Source: Pseudomonas yamanorum
GTDB lineage: Bacteria; Pseudomonadota; Gammaproteobacteria; Pseudomonadales; Pseudomonadaceae
Length of the DNA: 64,000 nucleotides
Assembly (NCBI RefSeq): GCF_900105735.1
Contig: NZ_LT629793.1
Coordinates: 2,108,001 to 2,172,000, forward strand
Direction of reading: 5' to 3'
Shown here: one piece after another, positions 46,731-55,336 of the stretch
Layout: every line of letters starts with the position of its first letter
Position numbering within the stretch: position 1 is the first letter of the stretch
Program-made: the position numbers and the translations under genes
Notes under the pieces: model-generated
Seen by the model: only the letters and a program-made list of their open reading frames with translations
The model's database searches: none
Told to the model about the DNA's origin: nothing

Positions 46731-47462
46731 TTACTTTGCGTTGAGTGCCAGTTTGGCAACTTGCGGCGCCGGCTGGTAGCCCGGAATCACCTGACCGTCA
46801 GCCAAAACGATGGCCGGCGTGCCGCTCACACCAATCGACTGGCCGAGGGCGAACTGCTTGGAAACCGGGTTGGCGCACTTGGCGGCCTTGATTTCCTTGC
46901 CATCGACCATCTTGTCCATGGCGGCTTTCTTGTCGGCCGAACACCAGACGGCTTGCAACTGCTCGTCACCCGGCGAACCCAGGCCTTGGCGCGGGAACGC
47001 CACGTAGCGCACTTCAACGCCGAGCTTGTTCAGCTCAGGCACTTCGGCGTGCAGCTTGTGGCAATACGGGCAGGTGGTGTCGGTAAAGACGGTGATGTGA
47101 GTCTTGGTTTCGCCAATGGCCGGGTAAACCACGGTTTCAGCCACCGGAATGCCGTTGATCAGCTTGGACACGCCCAGGCGTTCGGCTTTCTCGGTGAGGT
47201 TCACCGGCTTGCCGTCTTTCAACTGGAACAGGTAGCCCTGGACGATGTACTGGCCATCGGCGCTGGCGTACAGCACGCGGCTGCCCTTGAGCTTGACTTC
47301 ATACAGGCCGGCCATCGGGCTGGCACTGATGCTTTCAATCGGGGTATCGAGTTGGAGGGCCTCCAGACTCTTGCGGATAGTCTTTTCTGCGGCGTCATCG
47401 GCGACGGCAAAGGTGGAGACCAACGCAATGGCTGCGATGGCGAAAATCTGGGTCAAGCGCAT
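46731..47462 (-). CDS. dsbC: Thiol:disulfide interchange protein DsbC
   Basis: A 243-residue periplasmic disulfide isomerase. Signal peptide cleaved near AVA-DD at about residue 21, an N-terminal dimerisation domain, and a thioredoxin-fold domain with the active site CPYC at 131-134 and the cis-proline in SGTPAIV. It depends on DsbD for reduction. ATG at 47462 starts the signal; an upstream ATG at 47504 does not fit. Order xerD-dsbC is as in E. coli. Confidence 0.96.
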   Translation of the reverse strand: MRLTQIFAIAAIALVSTFAVADDAAEKTIRKSLEALQLDTPIESISASPMAGLYEVKLKGSRVLYASADGQYIVQGYLFQLKDGKPVNLTEKAERLGVSKLINGIPVAETVVYPAIGETKTHITVFTDTTCPYCHKLHAEVPELNKLGVEVRYVAFPRQGLGSPGDEQLQAVWCSADKKAAMDKMVDGKEIKAAKCANPVSKQFALGQSIGVSGTPAIVLADGQVIPGYQPAPQVAKLALNAK

Positions 47463-47616
47463 GGGAACTCCTGAAGGCAGATGCAGGGACGGGAGCAGGA
47501 ACACCGATCTTCAAACACGGGTTTGGGCCGTCCCCTTTGCGAACCGGCAAAGCCTACCACAGTTGGGCCGCAGGGCAGCCAGTCGCGGGGAAATTGGGCT
47601 TTTTCCGAAGGGTTTT

Positions 47617-48513
47617 TCATCCACGGGGATGGTGCTTGGCGTGCATCTCCTGCAAACGCGCCCGGGCCACGTGGGTGTAGATCTGGGTGGTGGATAAGTC
47701 GCTGTGGCCCAAGAGCATTTGAACCACGCGCAAATCCGCGCCGTGGTTGAGCAGATGCGTGGCGAAGGCGTGACGCAGGGTGTGGGGCGACAGCGACTTG
47801 CCGATCCCTGCGACCTTGGCCTGGTGCTTGATGCGATGCCAGAAGGTCTGGCGGGTCATCTGTTCGCCACGCTGGCTGGGGAACAGCACGTCGCTGGGCC
47901 GACCGTTGAGCAACTCGCTGCGGGCGTCGCGCATGTAGCGTTCGACCCACACAATCGCCTCTTCGCCCATGGGCACCAGGCGCTCCTTGCTGCCCTTGCC
48001 CATCACCCGCAATACGCCCTGGCGCAGATTGACCTGTTCCAGGGTCAGGCTGATCAGCTCGGTGACGCGCAGGCCGCAGGCATAGAGCACTTCCAGCATG
48101 GCGCGGTCGCGCTGGCCGATGGCCTCGCTCAGGTCTGGGGCTGCGAGCAGGGCTTCGACGTCGGCTTCCGACAGGGATTTGGGCAATGGCCGGCCCAACT
48201 GTGGCATGTCGATTTGCAGGGTTGGGTCGACAGCGATCAGCTTTTCCCGCAACAGGTAGCGATAAAAGCCACGTACACCGGACAGAAAACGCGCGGTAGA
48301 ACGAGGTTTGTAGTTTTGCTCCAGACGCCAGGACAAATGGTCAAGGATCAGCTCGCGACCGGCGTTGAGCAGTTCGAGGTTTTTCTCCTGCAGCCAGCCA
48401 TTGAACAACGCCAGGTCACTGCGGTAAGCCTGGCGGGTGTTGTCTGACAGGCCTTTTTCCAGCCATAGGGCATCGAGGAAGCGGTCTATCTGGGGATGGT
48501 CAATGGCGGGCAT
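47617..48513 (-). CDS. xerD: Site-specific tyrosine recombinase XerD
   Basis: A 298-residue recombinase resolving chromosome dimers at dif with XerC and FtsK. The catalytic set is complete: R149 (CGLRVTEL), K173, H244 and R247 (HTLRHAFA), H270, nucleophile Y279 (TTQIYTHV). The N-terminal SAM-like domain covers 1-90. It is a housekeeping recombinase and not evidence of a mobile element. Confidence 0.97.
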   Translation of the reverse strand: MPAIDHPQIDRFLDALWLEKGLSDNTRQAYRSDLALFNGWLQEKNLELLNAGRELILDHLSWRLEQNYKPRSTARFLSGVRGFYRYLLREKLIAVDPTLQIDMPQLGRPLPKSLSEADVEALLAAPDLSEAIGQRDRAMLEVLYACGLRVTELISLTLEQVNLRQGVLRVMGKGSKERLVPMGEEAIVWVERYMRDARSELLNGRPSDVLFPSQRGEQMTRQTFWHRIKHQAKVAGIGKSLSPHTLRHAFATHLLNHGADLRVVQMLLGHSDLSTTQIYTHVARARLQEMHAKHHPRG

Positions 48514-48600
48514 GAGGGCTCAGGCTGGGAAAGTGGCGGTGTCGGGTAGATCCTATCGCAGCACAGGCATCTACACATCAATGAAGGCGGGCAAATAATC

Positions 48601-48730
48601 TGTGGCGAGGGAGCTTGCTCCCGCTGGGGCGCGAAGCGGCCCTGACTGACCATGAGGCCCAACAGAGAGACTTCTATTGCAGGTTTCAGGGGCGCTGCGC
48701 AGCCCAACGGGAGCAAGCTCCCTCGCCACA
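48601..48730. repeat. Long inverted repeat overlapping the thioesterase 3' end
   Basis: TGTGGCGAGGGAGCTTGCTCCCGCTGGG and the inverse CCCAACGGGAGCAAGCTCCCTCGCCACA flank a GGGGCGC...GGCGCTGCGCAGCC core. It is the same family as 27684-27819. Confidence 0.88.
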
Positions 48731-49162
48731 AAAGCGACTCGACTCAGGATCAGTCGGCAAACCCTGGCAGCACGGGCACCGGTCGTTTGTCAGTATCAAT
48801 CGCGACAAACTGAACACACCCTGGATGGCCTTTTCTCGTCCGTCAGCGCTCATGCTTTCGACAAATACTTCCACCTGGACCTTGAGGCTGGTGTTACCCA
48901 CCTTGATCACGCGACCGATCAGTTCAACGATGGAGCCCGCCGGTATCGCGTGATTGAAATCGATACGGTCGGTGGAGACCGTCACAAGCGGCAAGCGGCA
49001 GAAACGCGTAGCCGTAATGAACGACACTTCGTCCATCCATGCCAGTGCGGTACCGCCGAACAGGGTGTTGTGGTGGTTGGTAGTCGGTGGGAAAACGGCT
49101 TTGGTCACATGGGTAACGGAAAGGTCAGTACGACGCTGAATTTCTTCGAGGCGGGTAGTCAT
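48686..49162 (-). CDS. Hotdog-fold acyl-CoA thioesterase with repeat-encoded tail
   Basis: A 158-residue hotdog thioesterase of the YciA/BFIT kind, hydrolysing acyl-CoA. The family start MTTRLEEIQRRTDLSVT, then NTLFGGTALAWMDEVSFI containing the hotdog helix, and VSTDRIDFNHAIPAGSIVEL. The last ~15 residues (SRFCGEGACSRWAAQRP) are encoded by the inverted repeat at 48601-48730, so the stop codon is supplied by the repeat. Monocistronic, 3' of the rplS terminator. Confidence 0.88.
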   Translation of the reverse strand: MTTRLEEIQRRTDLSVTHVTKAVFPPTTNHHNTLFGGTALAWMDEVSFITATRFCRLPLVTVSTDRIDFNHAIPAGSIVELIGRVIKVGNTSLKVQVEVFVESMSADGREKAIQGVFSLSRLILTNDRCPCCQGLPTDPESSRFCGEGACSRWAAQRP

Positions 49163-49197
49163 GAATAGATACCGGGGAAAAAGACAAATTTCAGGCA

Positions 49198-49228
49198 ACA
49201 AAAAAGCAGCCCGTAGGCTGCTTTTTTC
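49198..49228 (-). terminator. Terminator of the rpsP-rimM-trmD-rplS operon
   Basis: AAAAAAGCAGCC-TACG-GGCTGCTTTTTT, nearly symmetrical, 19 bases past the rplS stop. Confidence 0.93.
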
Positions 49229-49246
49229 TGCATCGGGAAGCTGGAC

Positions 49247-49597
49247 TTAAGCCAGTTTTTCCTTGATGCGAGCTGCTTTACCGGACAGGTCACGCAGGTA
49301 GTACAGCTTGGCTTTACGTACGTCACCGCGACGTTTAACGGCCATGCTGTCGATTTGCGGGCTGTAGGTCTGGAAAGTACGCTCTACGCCAACACCGTTG
49401 GAGATTTTACGAACAGTGAAAGCACTGTTCACACCACGGTTACGCTTGGCAATTACCACGCCTTCGAACGCTTGCAGACGCGAACGGTCGCCTTCCTTCA
49501 CTTTCACCTGAACGACAATGGTGTCGCCCGGGGCAAAGGTAGGGATCTCTTTGGTCATCTGCTCTGCTTCGAGTGCAAGGATGATTTTGTTAGTCAT
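49247..49597 (-). CDS. rplS: 50S ribosomal protein L19
   Basis: A 116-residue L19, sitting at the 30S-50S interface. Blocks [32 protein letters not shown] and [13 protein letters not shown] are conserved. AGGAG stands six bases before the ATG. It is the last gene of rpsP-rimM-trmD-rplS. Confidence 0.98.
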
Positions 49598-49642
49598 GCT
49601 GTGCTCCTAAGGTAAGTCGTCGGACCTACCATCGATACGTTG

Positions 49643-50395
49643 TTAACTATCGTCCCGCCCGAGGATGTATTCCTCGAGCAGCTTCTTCTCTTCTCCAGAA
49701 AGCGAGCGGCTTTCCAGAAGATCGGCGCGTCGTTCATAGGTCCGCCCGAGGGACTGCTGTAAACGCCAACGCCGGATGTGTGCGTGATTGCCACTTAGCA
49801 ATACGTCGGGAACACGCTGATCCGCATACACCTCCGGTCGGGTGTAGTGCGGGCAATCCAGCAAACCATCCGTGAAGGAATCTTCCTCCGCGGAGTCCGC
49901 ATGCCCTAAAGCTCCAGGCAGCAGTCGTGTAACCGCATCTATCAGGACCATCGCCGGCAGCTCGCCGCCAGACAGGACATAGTCCCCAATCGACCACTCT
50001 TCATCGACATGAGCTTCAATAAACCGCTCGTCAATGCCTTCATAGCGACCGGCAATCAGGATTAATGCTTCCAGATTCGCCAACTCGCGTACCGCCGACT
50101 GATTCAGCTGACGGCCTTGAGGGGACAGGTAAATTACCTTCGCCTTCTCCCCGGCGGCTGCCTTGGCCTGAACCAACGCGTCTTCCAGGGGCTTGATCTT
50201 CATCACCATGCCCGGGCCACCGCCAAATGGGCGGTCGTCCACAGTGTGATGTCGATCTGTCGTGTAGTCTCGCGGGTTCCAACAGGTGAGCTGCAAGAGC
50301 CCCTGTTTCACCGCCCGACTGGTGATGCCGTACTCGCTGATGGCGGAAAACATCTCGGGAAACAAACTGATCACTTCAACGCGCAGGTTAGCCAC
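49643..50395 (-). CDS. trmD: tRNA (guanine37-N1)-methyltransferase
   Basis: A 250-residue SPOUT methyltransferase making m1G37 in tRNAs, which prevents +1 frameshifting. The deep trefoil knot includes [13 protein letters not shown] and [15 protein letters not shown]. Start is GTG at 50395, one base after the rimM stop, giving the usual [16 protein letters not shown]. Confidence 0.98.
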   Translation of the reverse strand: MANLRVEVISLFPEMFSAISEYGITSRAVKQGLLQLTCWNPRDYTTDRHHTVDDRPFGGGPGMVMKIKPLEDALVQAKAAAGEKAKVIYLSPQGRQLNQSAVRELANLEALILIAGRYEGIDERFIEAHVDEEWSIGDYVLSGGELPAMVLIDAVTRLLPGALGHADSAEEDSFTDGLLDCPHYTRPEVYADQRVPDVLLSGNHAHIRRWRLQQSLGRTYERRADLLESRSLSGEEKKLLEEYILGRDDS

Positions 50396-50396
50396 G

Positions 50397-50933
50397 TTAG
50401 AAGTCCGCGTCCCATTCCACCTTCATCTCGCCCGCTGCCAGGTCGACGGCCAACACGCATTGCTCTGTATAGGGCAACAGGCGTTCACGATCATCCAGGC
50501 TGCCAGCGCAAGGCTTGACCACCATTACATCATTGGCGCCGGTTTCCAGAAGATGATCGATTTTCCCGAGCAATTGCCCGAGTTGATCAATAACCTTCAG
50601 ACCTTCCAGCTGGTACCAGTAGTACTCGCCGTCGGTCAATTCAGGGAACAGGTTGCGCGGCACGCAGATCTCATAACCGGCCAGAAGACGAGCTTCTTCA
50701 CGATCATCAAGACCCTTGAGCTTTGCGACCAGGAACTTGTCGTTCCCGCGTCCACTGACCAGCTCTACCTGTTTCACACTACCTTCGCGCTTGAGCGTCC
50801 AGGTCTTGTACTGCAACAGGTTTTCAGTCGGATCAGTAAAGGAATACACCTTCACTTCGCCGCGAACGCCATGAACAGAATAAATCTTGCCGATAACGAT
50901 CAAATCATCAGCAACCGCTGGCGTCGCGTTCAT
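50397..50933 (-). CDS. rimM: 16S rRNA processing protein RimM
   Basis: A 178-residue assembly factor for the 30S head, binding S19. The N-terminal barrel contains [18 protein letters not shown] and the C-terminal PRC barrel contains [14 protein letters not shown]. It is flanked tightly by rpsP and trmD. Confidence 0.97.
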   Translation of the reverse strand: MNATPAVADDLIVIGKIYSVHGVRGEVKVYSFTDPTENLLQYKTWTLKREGSVKQVELVSGRGNDKFLVAKLKGLDDREEARLLAGYEICVPRNLFPELTDGEYYWYQLEGLKVIDQLGQLLGKIDHLLETGANDVMVVKPCAGSLDDRERLLPYTEQCVLAVDLAAGEMKVEWDADF

Positions 50934-50938
50934 ATTGC

Positions 50939-51190
50939 TCAGGCCGCAGCCTTAGATGCATCCTTCAACAACTGAGCAACGCGCTCAGAAGGTTGTGCAC
51001 CAACGCTCAGCCAGTAGGCTACGCGCTCTTGGTTCACGGACAGACGGACTTCTTGACCACGAGCGATCGGGTTGAAGAAGCCAACTTGTTCCTTGTGAGA
51101 GCCGTCACGTGGGTTGCGGCTGTCAGTTACGGTCAAGTGGTAAAACGGGCGCTTTTTGGAGCCGCCAAGGGCAAGACGGATTGTTAGCAT
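50939..51190 (-). CDS. rpsP: 30S ribosomal protein S16
   Basis: An 83-residue S16, first gene of the operon: [19 protein letters not shown] and [22 protein letters not shown] are typical. Five bases separate it from rimM. Confidence 0.98.
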   Translation of the reverse strand: MLTIRLALGGSKKRPFYHLTVTDSRNPRDGSHKEQVGFFNPIARGQEVRLSVNQERVAYWLSVGAQPSERVAQLLKDASKAAA

Positions 51191-51262
51191 GTGAACATCG
51201 TTCCTGTAGTCGGTGCTGCAAATCTAAATGCACAGCGGGCATAGGTGCCCGAAAGGCCGCAT

Positions 51263-51290
51263 ATTCTAAGGAATATCCGGACTTTTGCAA
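51263..51290 (-). promoter_or_regulatory. Sigma-70 promoter of the rpsP operon
   Basis: Minus-strand TTGCAA, 16-base spacer, TAGAAT, about 75 bases before the rpsP start. It is the best promoter match in this intergenic region. Confidence 0.75.
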
Positions 51291-51440
51291 ATGTCTTTTT
51301 CTGGCGCCTATCAGCGTGCCATTCAGATCTGCTATAGAGCCGTCGGTTAAAACGGCAAGTCAGCTCCCGCCAATGGCGGGTTTGCTGGAGATCCCACATC
51401 CGTGTGGGTCGGAGCAGAAGCGAACTTCTGCTCGAATTCT

Positions 51441-52817
51441 TTACATTTTCGGCATGCCGCCGCCGGGCAACATACCGCCCATGCCGCGCATCATCTTGGC
51501 CATTCCGCCTTTTGCGGAGAATTTCTTCATCATCTTCTGCATCTGCTTGTGCTGCTTGATCAAGCGACCGATGTCCTGCACCTGGGTGCCGGAACCCATG
51601 GCGATCCGACGTTTGCGCGAACCGCTGATCAGCTCAGGGTCGCGGCGCTCGGCCGGGGTCATGGAATTGATGATGGCTTCCATCTGCTTGAATTGCTTCT
51701 CTGCCGCGCCCTGGGCATTGCCCATTTGCGCCAGGTTCACGCCGCCGATGTTCGGCAGCTTGTCCATCAGGCCGCCGAGGCCGCCCATGTTTTTCATCTG
51801 TTGCAGCTGGTCGCGGAAGTCTTCGAGGTCGAAGCCCTTGCCCTTCTTCAGCTTTTTAGCAAGTTTGTCGGCCTTGTCCTTGTCGAGGGTCGCTTCCGCT
51901 TGCTCGATCAGGCTGAGCACGTCGCCCATGCCGAGGATACGCGAGGCGATCCGCTCAGGGTGGAACGGCTCGAGCGCTTCGCTCTTCTCGCCCATACCAA
52001 TGAACTTGATCGGCTTGCCGGTAATCGCACGCACCGACAAGGCGGCACCGCCTCGAGCGTCGCCGTCGACCTTGGTCAGGATCACACCGGTCAGCGGCAG
52101 CGCATCACCAAAGGCCTTGGCGGTGTTGGCCGCATCCTGGCCGGTCATGGCGTCGACCACGAACAGAGTCTCTACCGGGTTGATCGCGGCATGCAGCGCC
52201 TTGATCTCGCCCATCATCTCTTCATCGATGTGCAGGCGACCGGCGGTATCGACGATGACCACGTCGATGAATTTCAGCTTGGCTTCTTTAATAGCCGCCT
52301 GGGCGATATCGACCGGCTTCTGGCTCAGGTCGGACGGGAAGAAGGTCACACCCACTTCGCCCGCGAGCATTTCCAGCTGTTTGATCGCGGCCGGACGGTA
52401 AACGTCCGCAGACACCACCATCACCGACTTCTTCTTGCGCTCTTTAAGGAAGCGCGCCAGTTTGCCGGCGGTGGTGGTTTTACCCGCACCTTGCAGGCCA
52501 GCCATCAGCACAACGGCTGGCGGCACGGCGCTGAGGTTCAAATCTTCGTTGGCCGCGCCCATCAGGCTTTCGAGTTCGGCCTGGACGATCTTCACAAAGG
52601 CCTGGCCCGGGGTCAGGCTGCGGGACACTTCAGTGCCGACCGCGCGCTCTTTGACCGAGTTGACGAAGTCCTTCACCACCGGCAAGGCGACGTCGGCTTC
52701 CAGCAACGCCATGCGCACTTCACGCAGGGTGTCTTTAATATTGTCCTCGGTCAGCTTGGCCTTGCCGGTGACATGGCGCAGCGTCTGCGAGAGACGGTCA
52801 GTCAGATTTTCAAACAT
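51441..52817 (-). CDS. ffh: Signal recognition particle protein Ffh
   Basis: A 458-residue SRP54 GTPase that targets membrane proteins to FtsY with 4.5S RNA. N domain, then G domain with GLQGAGKTTTAGKLA, DTAGRL and TKVDGDARGG, then the methionine-rich M domain ending GGMLPGGGMPKM. It stands alone upstream of the rpsP operon in the same direction. The 4.5S RNA gene is not seen here. Confidence 0.98.
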   Translation of the reverse strand: MFENLTDRLSQTLRHVTGKAKLTEDNIKDTLREVRMALLEADVALPVVKDFVNSVKERAVGTEVSRSLTPGQAFVKIVQAELESLMGAANEDLNLSAVPPAVVLMAGLQGAGKTTTAGKLARFLKERKKKSVMVVSADVYRPAAIKQLEMLAGEVGVTFFPSDLSQKPVDIAQAAIKEAKLKFIDVVIVDTAGRLHIDEEMMGEIKALHAAINPVETLFVVDAMTGQDAANTAKAFGDALPLTGVILTKVDGDARGGAALSVRAITGKPIKFIGMGEKSEALEPFHPERIASRILGMGDVLSLIEQAEATLDKDKADKLAKKLKKGKGFDLEDFRDQLQQMKNMGGLGGLMDKLPNIGGVNLAQMGNAQGAAEKQFKQMEAIINSMTPAERRDPELISGSRKRRIAMGSGTQVQDIGRLIKQHKQMQKMMKKFSAKGGMAKMMRGMGGMLPGGGMPKM

Positions 52818-53051
52818 GCGCGATCCTTTCAGGCCCTATTCATCGAAATGCATTGTTAGACCGAGGTAATGGCGGCCCAGGCTGTGGTAAATCGCTATTA
52901 AAAACAGCGCTCGGCGAGCCTGCGGCGTGGGCAGGTCGCGGATTATAGCGAAGACTGCCGCCATGCACACCCGCTGTCTGGCCTGAGAGTCTTTCGTGTT
53001 ACGCAGGTGTATGCCAAACTCAGCGCCTTTCGGGCCTGCTTAACAGGATTT

Positions 53052-53864
53052 ATGCTCCCTTTGTCACCCAGTTTGCTACCCAGCCTCGCCGCCGCCATCT
53101 TGTATGCCGCTGCGACCCTTTATCAGGGCACTCGTCTGGCCCAAGGCGCCAAGGCCGACAAACGCCTGTTGGTAGGCCTTGGCGTCCTTGCCCTGCTCGC
53201 CCACGCGGCCAGCCTGTTCACACACTTGATGACGCCGGTCGGCCTGGGCCTGGATTTTTTCAGCGCCGCCAGCCTGATTGCCGCCGCAGTGATCGCACTG
53301 ACCCTGATGGCCTGCTACAGGATCCCGGTGGAGAACCTGCTGGTGCTGCTGTTCCCGCTCGGGGTGCTGACGGTGCTGCTGGCGCAATTCACGCCGACCG
53401 GCACCGTGCAGGTCATTGATGAAGAGCCGGGCATCCTCGCCCACATCCTGCTGTCGATCCTCGCCTACGGCATGTTCACCATCGCGGTGTTCCAGGCCTT
53501 GTTGCTACTGCTGCAAGACCACCAGCTCAAGCACAAGCACCCGTCCGGGCTGATCAAGAACTTCCCACCGTTGCAAACCATGGAAAGCCTGCTGTTCGGC
53601 TTCCTCTGGGCCGGCTGGACGCTGCTGTCGCTGTCGCTGATCTCCGGCTGGCTGTTCGTCGAGAACCTGTTCGCCCAGCATCTGGTGCACAAGACCCTGC
53701 TGGCGTGCCTGGCCTGGGTGGTGTTCAGCGTGCTGCTGTGGGGCCGCAACCGCCTCGGCTGGCGCGGGCACAAGGCGATCCGCTGGACCCTGGCCGGTTT
53801 CTGCCTGCTGATGCTGGCCTATTTCGGCAGCAAGCTGGTTCGCGAATACATCCTGCATATCTGA
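53052..53864 (+). CDS. CcsA/YpjD-like cytochrome c assembly membrane protein
   Basis: A 270-residue inner-membrane protein with about eight hydrophobic helices, of the HemX/CcsA-like family (E. coli YpjD). True CcsA handles haem for cytochrome c; the function of YpjD-type members is unclear. It is divergent from ffh and 12 bases before the CNNM gene, the E. coli order ffh-ypjD-yfjD. The chosen ATG at 53052 has AGGA a few bases upstream; an earlier ATG at 53007 gives an unlikely N terminus. Confidence 0.87.
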   Translation: MLPLSPSLLPSLAAAILYAAATLYQGTRLAQGAKADKRLLVGLGVLALLAHAASLFTHLMTPVGLGLDFFSAASLIAAAVIALTLMACYRIPVENLLVLLFPLGVLTVLLAQFTPTGTVQVIDEEPGILAHILLSILAYGMFTIAVFQALLLLLQDHQLKHKHPSGLIKNFPPLQTMESLLFGFLWAGWTLLSLSLISGWLFVENLFAQHLVHKTLLACLAWVVFSVLLWGRNRLGWRGHKAIRWTLAGFCLLMLAYFGSKLVREYILHI

Positions 53865-53876
53865 CGGGCAGCCGAC

Positions 53877-55115
53877 ATGGACAACTTGCCCTTAGGGCCG
53901 ATGCTTGCGGTAGTAGCCTTGCTGGTTTTATGGTCGGCGCTGTTTACCGCCATCGAAGCCGCCCAGCAACATTTGCTGGCCCTGCGACCTGGCACCCGCC
54001 AGGGTGACAAAGCCGCCGCCCGCCTGAATTTCCCGCGCAATAGCCTGATCCTCTGCAACACCTTGTGCCGCGCCGTGGTGGTGATTCTCTGCACCCTGCT
54101 GGCGATCTACGCGTGGGCGGAAAACGGCCCATGGCTCGGCTGGGTGATCTCCAGTGCGGTCCTGCTGGTGCTGGCCGACTATCTGCCCCGCGCCCTGGCC
54201 ACTCGCCACCCGCAAACCATCCTCGGTTTCGGCAATACGTTGCTGAGCGTTCCGTTGAAAATCCTTTATCCGCTGGCTTGGCTGCTCAATGGCGTCAGCC
54301 TGTTGCTGCTGCGCCCATTTGCCCGCAAACCTGGCGTGGTCAAGAAGAGCGACGAGCCGCAGCCGGATCAGGACGACGAGCCGGAAGCCGAAATCCCCAA
54401 CACCCGCGCACCGGGCATGCCAGGCATTCATGCCCTGGACAACATCACCGTGAATGACATCCTGGTGCCCCGCAGCGAAGTGGACGGCATCAACCTGGAT
54501 GACTCGGTAGAGGAAATCATCGAGCAACTGCGGGTTTCCACGCGTACCCGGCTGCCGGTGTTCCACAGCGACATCAACCAGGTCGAAGCGGTGCTCAACA
54601 CCCGGCAGATCCGCCACCTGCTACCGGACGCCAGCCTGACCAAGGAAGCGCTGCTGGAGGCCTGTCACGAGCCCTACTTCGTCCCGGAAAGCACACCGCT
54701 GCAACTGCAATTGCTGAACTTCCACAAGCAGCAGCGCCGCCTGGGCATGGTGGTGGATGAATATGGCGAAGTGCTGGGCATCGTGACCCTGGAAGACATT
54801 CTTGAAGAAATCGTCGGTGAGTTCGAAAACGAGCAGCATCTCGACAACCCGCACATCCAGCCCCAACTGGATGGCCGCTACGTGATCGACGGCGCCGCCT
54901 CGATTCGCGACCTGAACAAAACCCTCGGCTGGCACCTGCCCAGCGACGGCCCCAAGACCCTCAACGGCCTGGTCACCGAAGCACTGGAGACCATCCCGGA
55001 TTGCGCCGTGTGCCTGAAAATCGGCCGCTATCGCCTGGAAATCCTCGAGACCGAGGACAACCGCGTCGCCAAGGTGCTGATCTGGCACACCAGCACAGTG
55101 CCGGTCGCCGCTTAA
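53877..55115 (+). CDS. CNNM/CorB-like transporter with CBS pair
   Basis: A 412-residue protein: DUF21/CNNM membrane domain (three to four helices in 1-145), a charged linker, tandem CBS domains (about 185-310: ILVPRSEVDGI, LGMVVDEYGEVLGIVTLEDILEEIVGE), then a CorC_HlyC domain to the end. Homologues such as CorB transport Mg2+ and bind nucleotide at the CBS pair. It follows the CcsA-like gene by 12 bases, so they form an operon. Confidence 0.9.
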   Translation: MDNLPLGPMLAVVALLVLWSALFTAIEAAQQHLLALRPGTRQGDKAAARLNFPRNSLILCNTLCRAVVVILCTLLAIYAWAENGPWLGWVISSAVLLVLADYLPRALATRHPQTILGFGNTLLSVPLKILYPLAWLLNGVSLLLLRPFARKPGVVKKSDEPQPDQDDEPEAEIPNTRAPGMPGIHALDNITVNDILVPRSEVDGINLDDSVEEIIEQLRVSTRTRLPVFHSDINQVEAVLNTRQIRHLLPDASLTKEALLEACHEPYFVPESTPLQLQLLNFHKQQRRLGMVVDEYGEVLGIVTLEDILEEIVGEFENEQHLDNPHIQPQLDGRYVIDGAASIRDLNKTLGWHLPSDGPKTLNGLVTEALETIPDCAVCLKIGRYRLEILETEDNRVAKVLIWHTSTVPVAA

Positions 55116-55336
55116 GCCCCTTGTTGGATCCGCAAACCCCTTCCTATAATCGGGCGGCTTACCCAAGCCCCGCCCGACCGCGTGCTACCCGCACTGAGCG
55201 CGTCCAGGCATCGTTTTACCGTGTCTGACCGGTGTTTGCTCCCATCCCGAGCCGCCCCGCGCACAACCCTGATCCATGGGTGTTCGACCAATAATAATCC
55301 GCGTCCAAACGCGCAATGACCGTCAGGGATACCTCA

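Noticed and set aside
47617..48513. xerD as integrase of a mobile element
   Set aside because: Length, catalytic residues and location beside dsbC are those of housekeeping XerD; no att sites or cargo.
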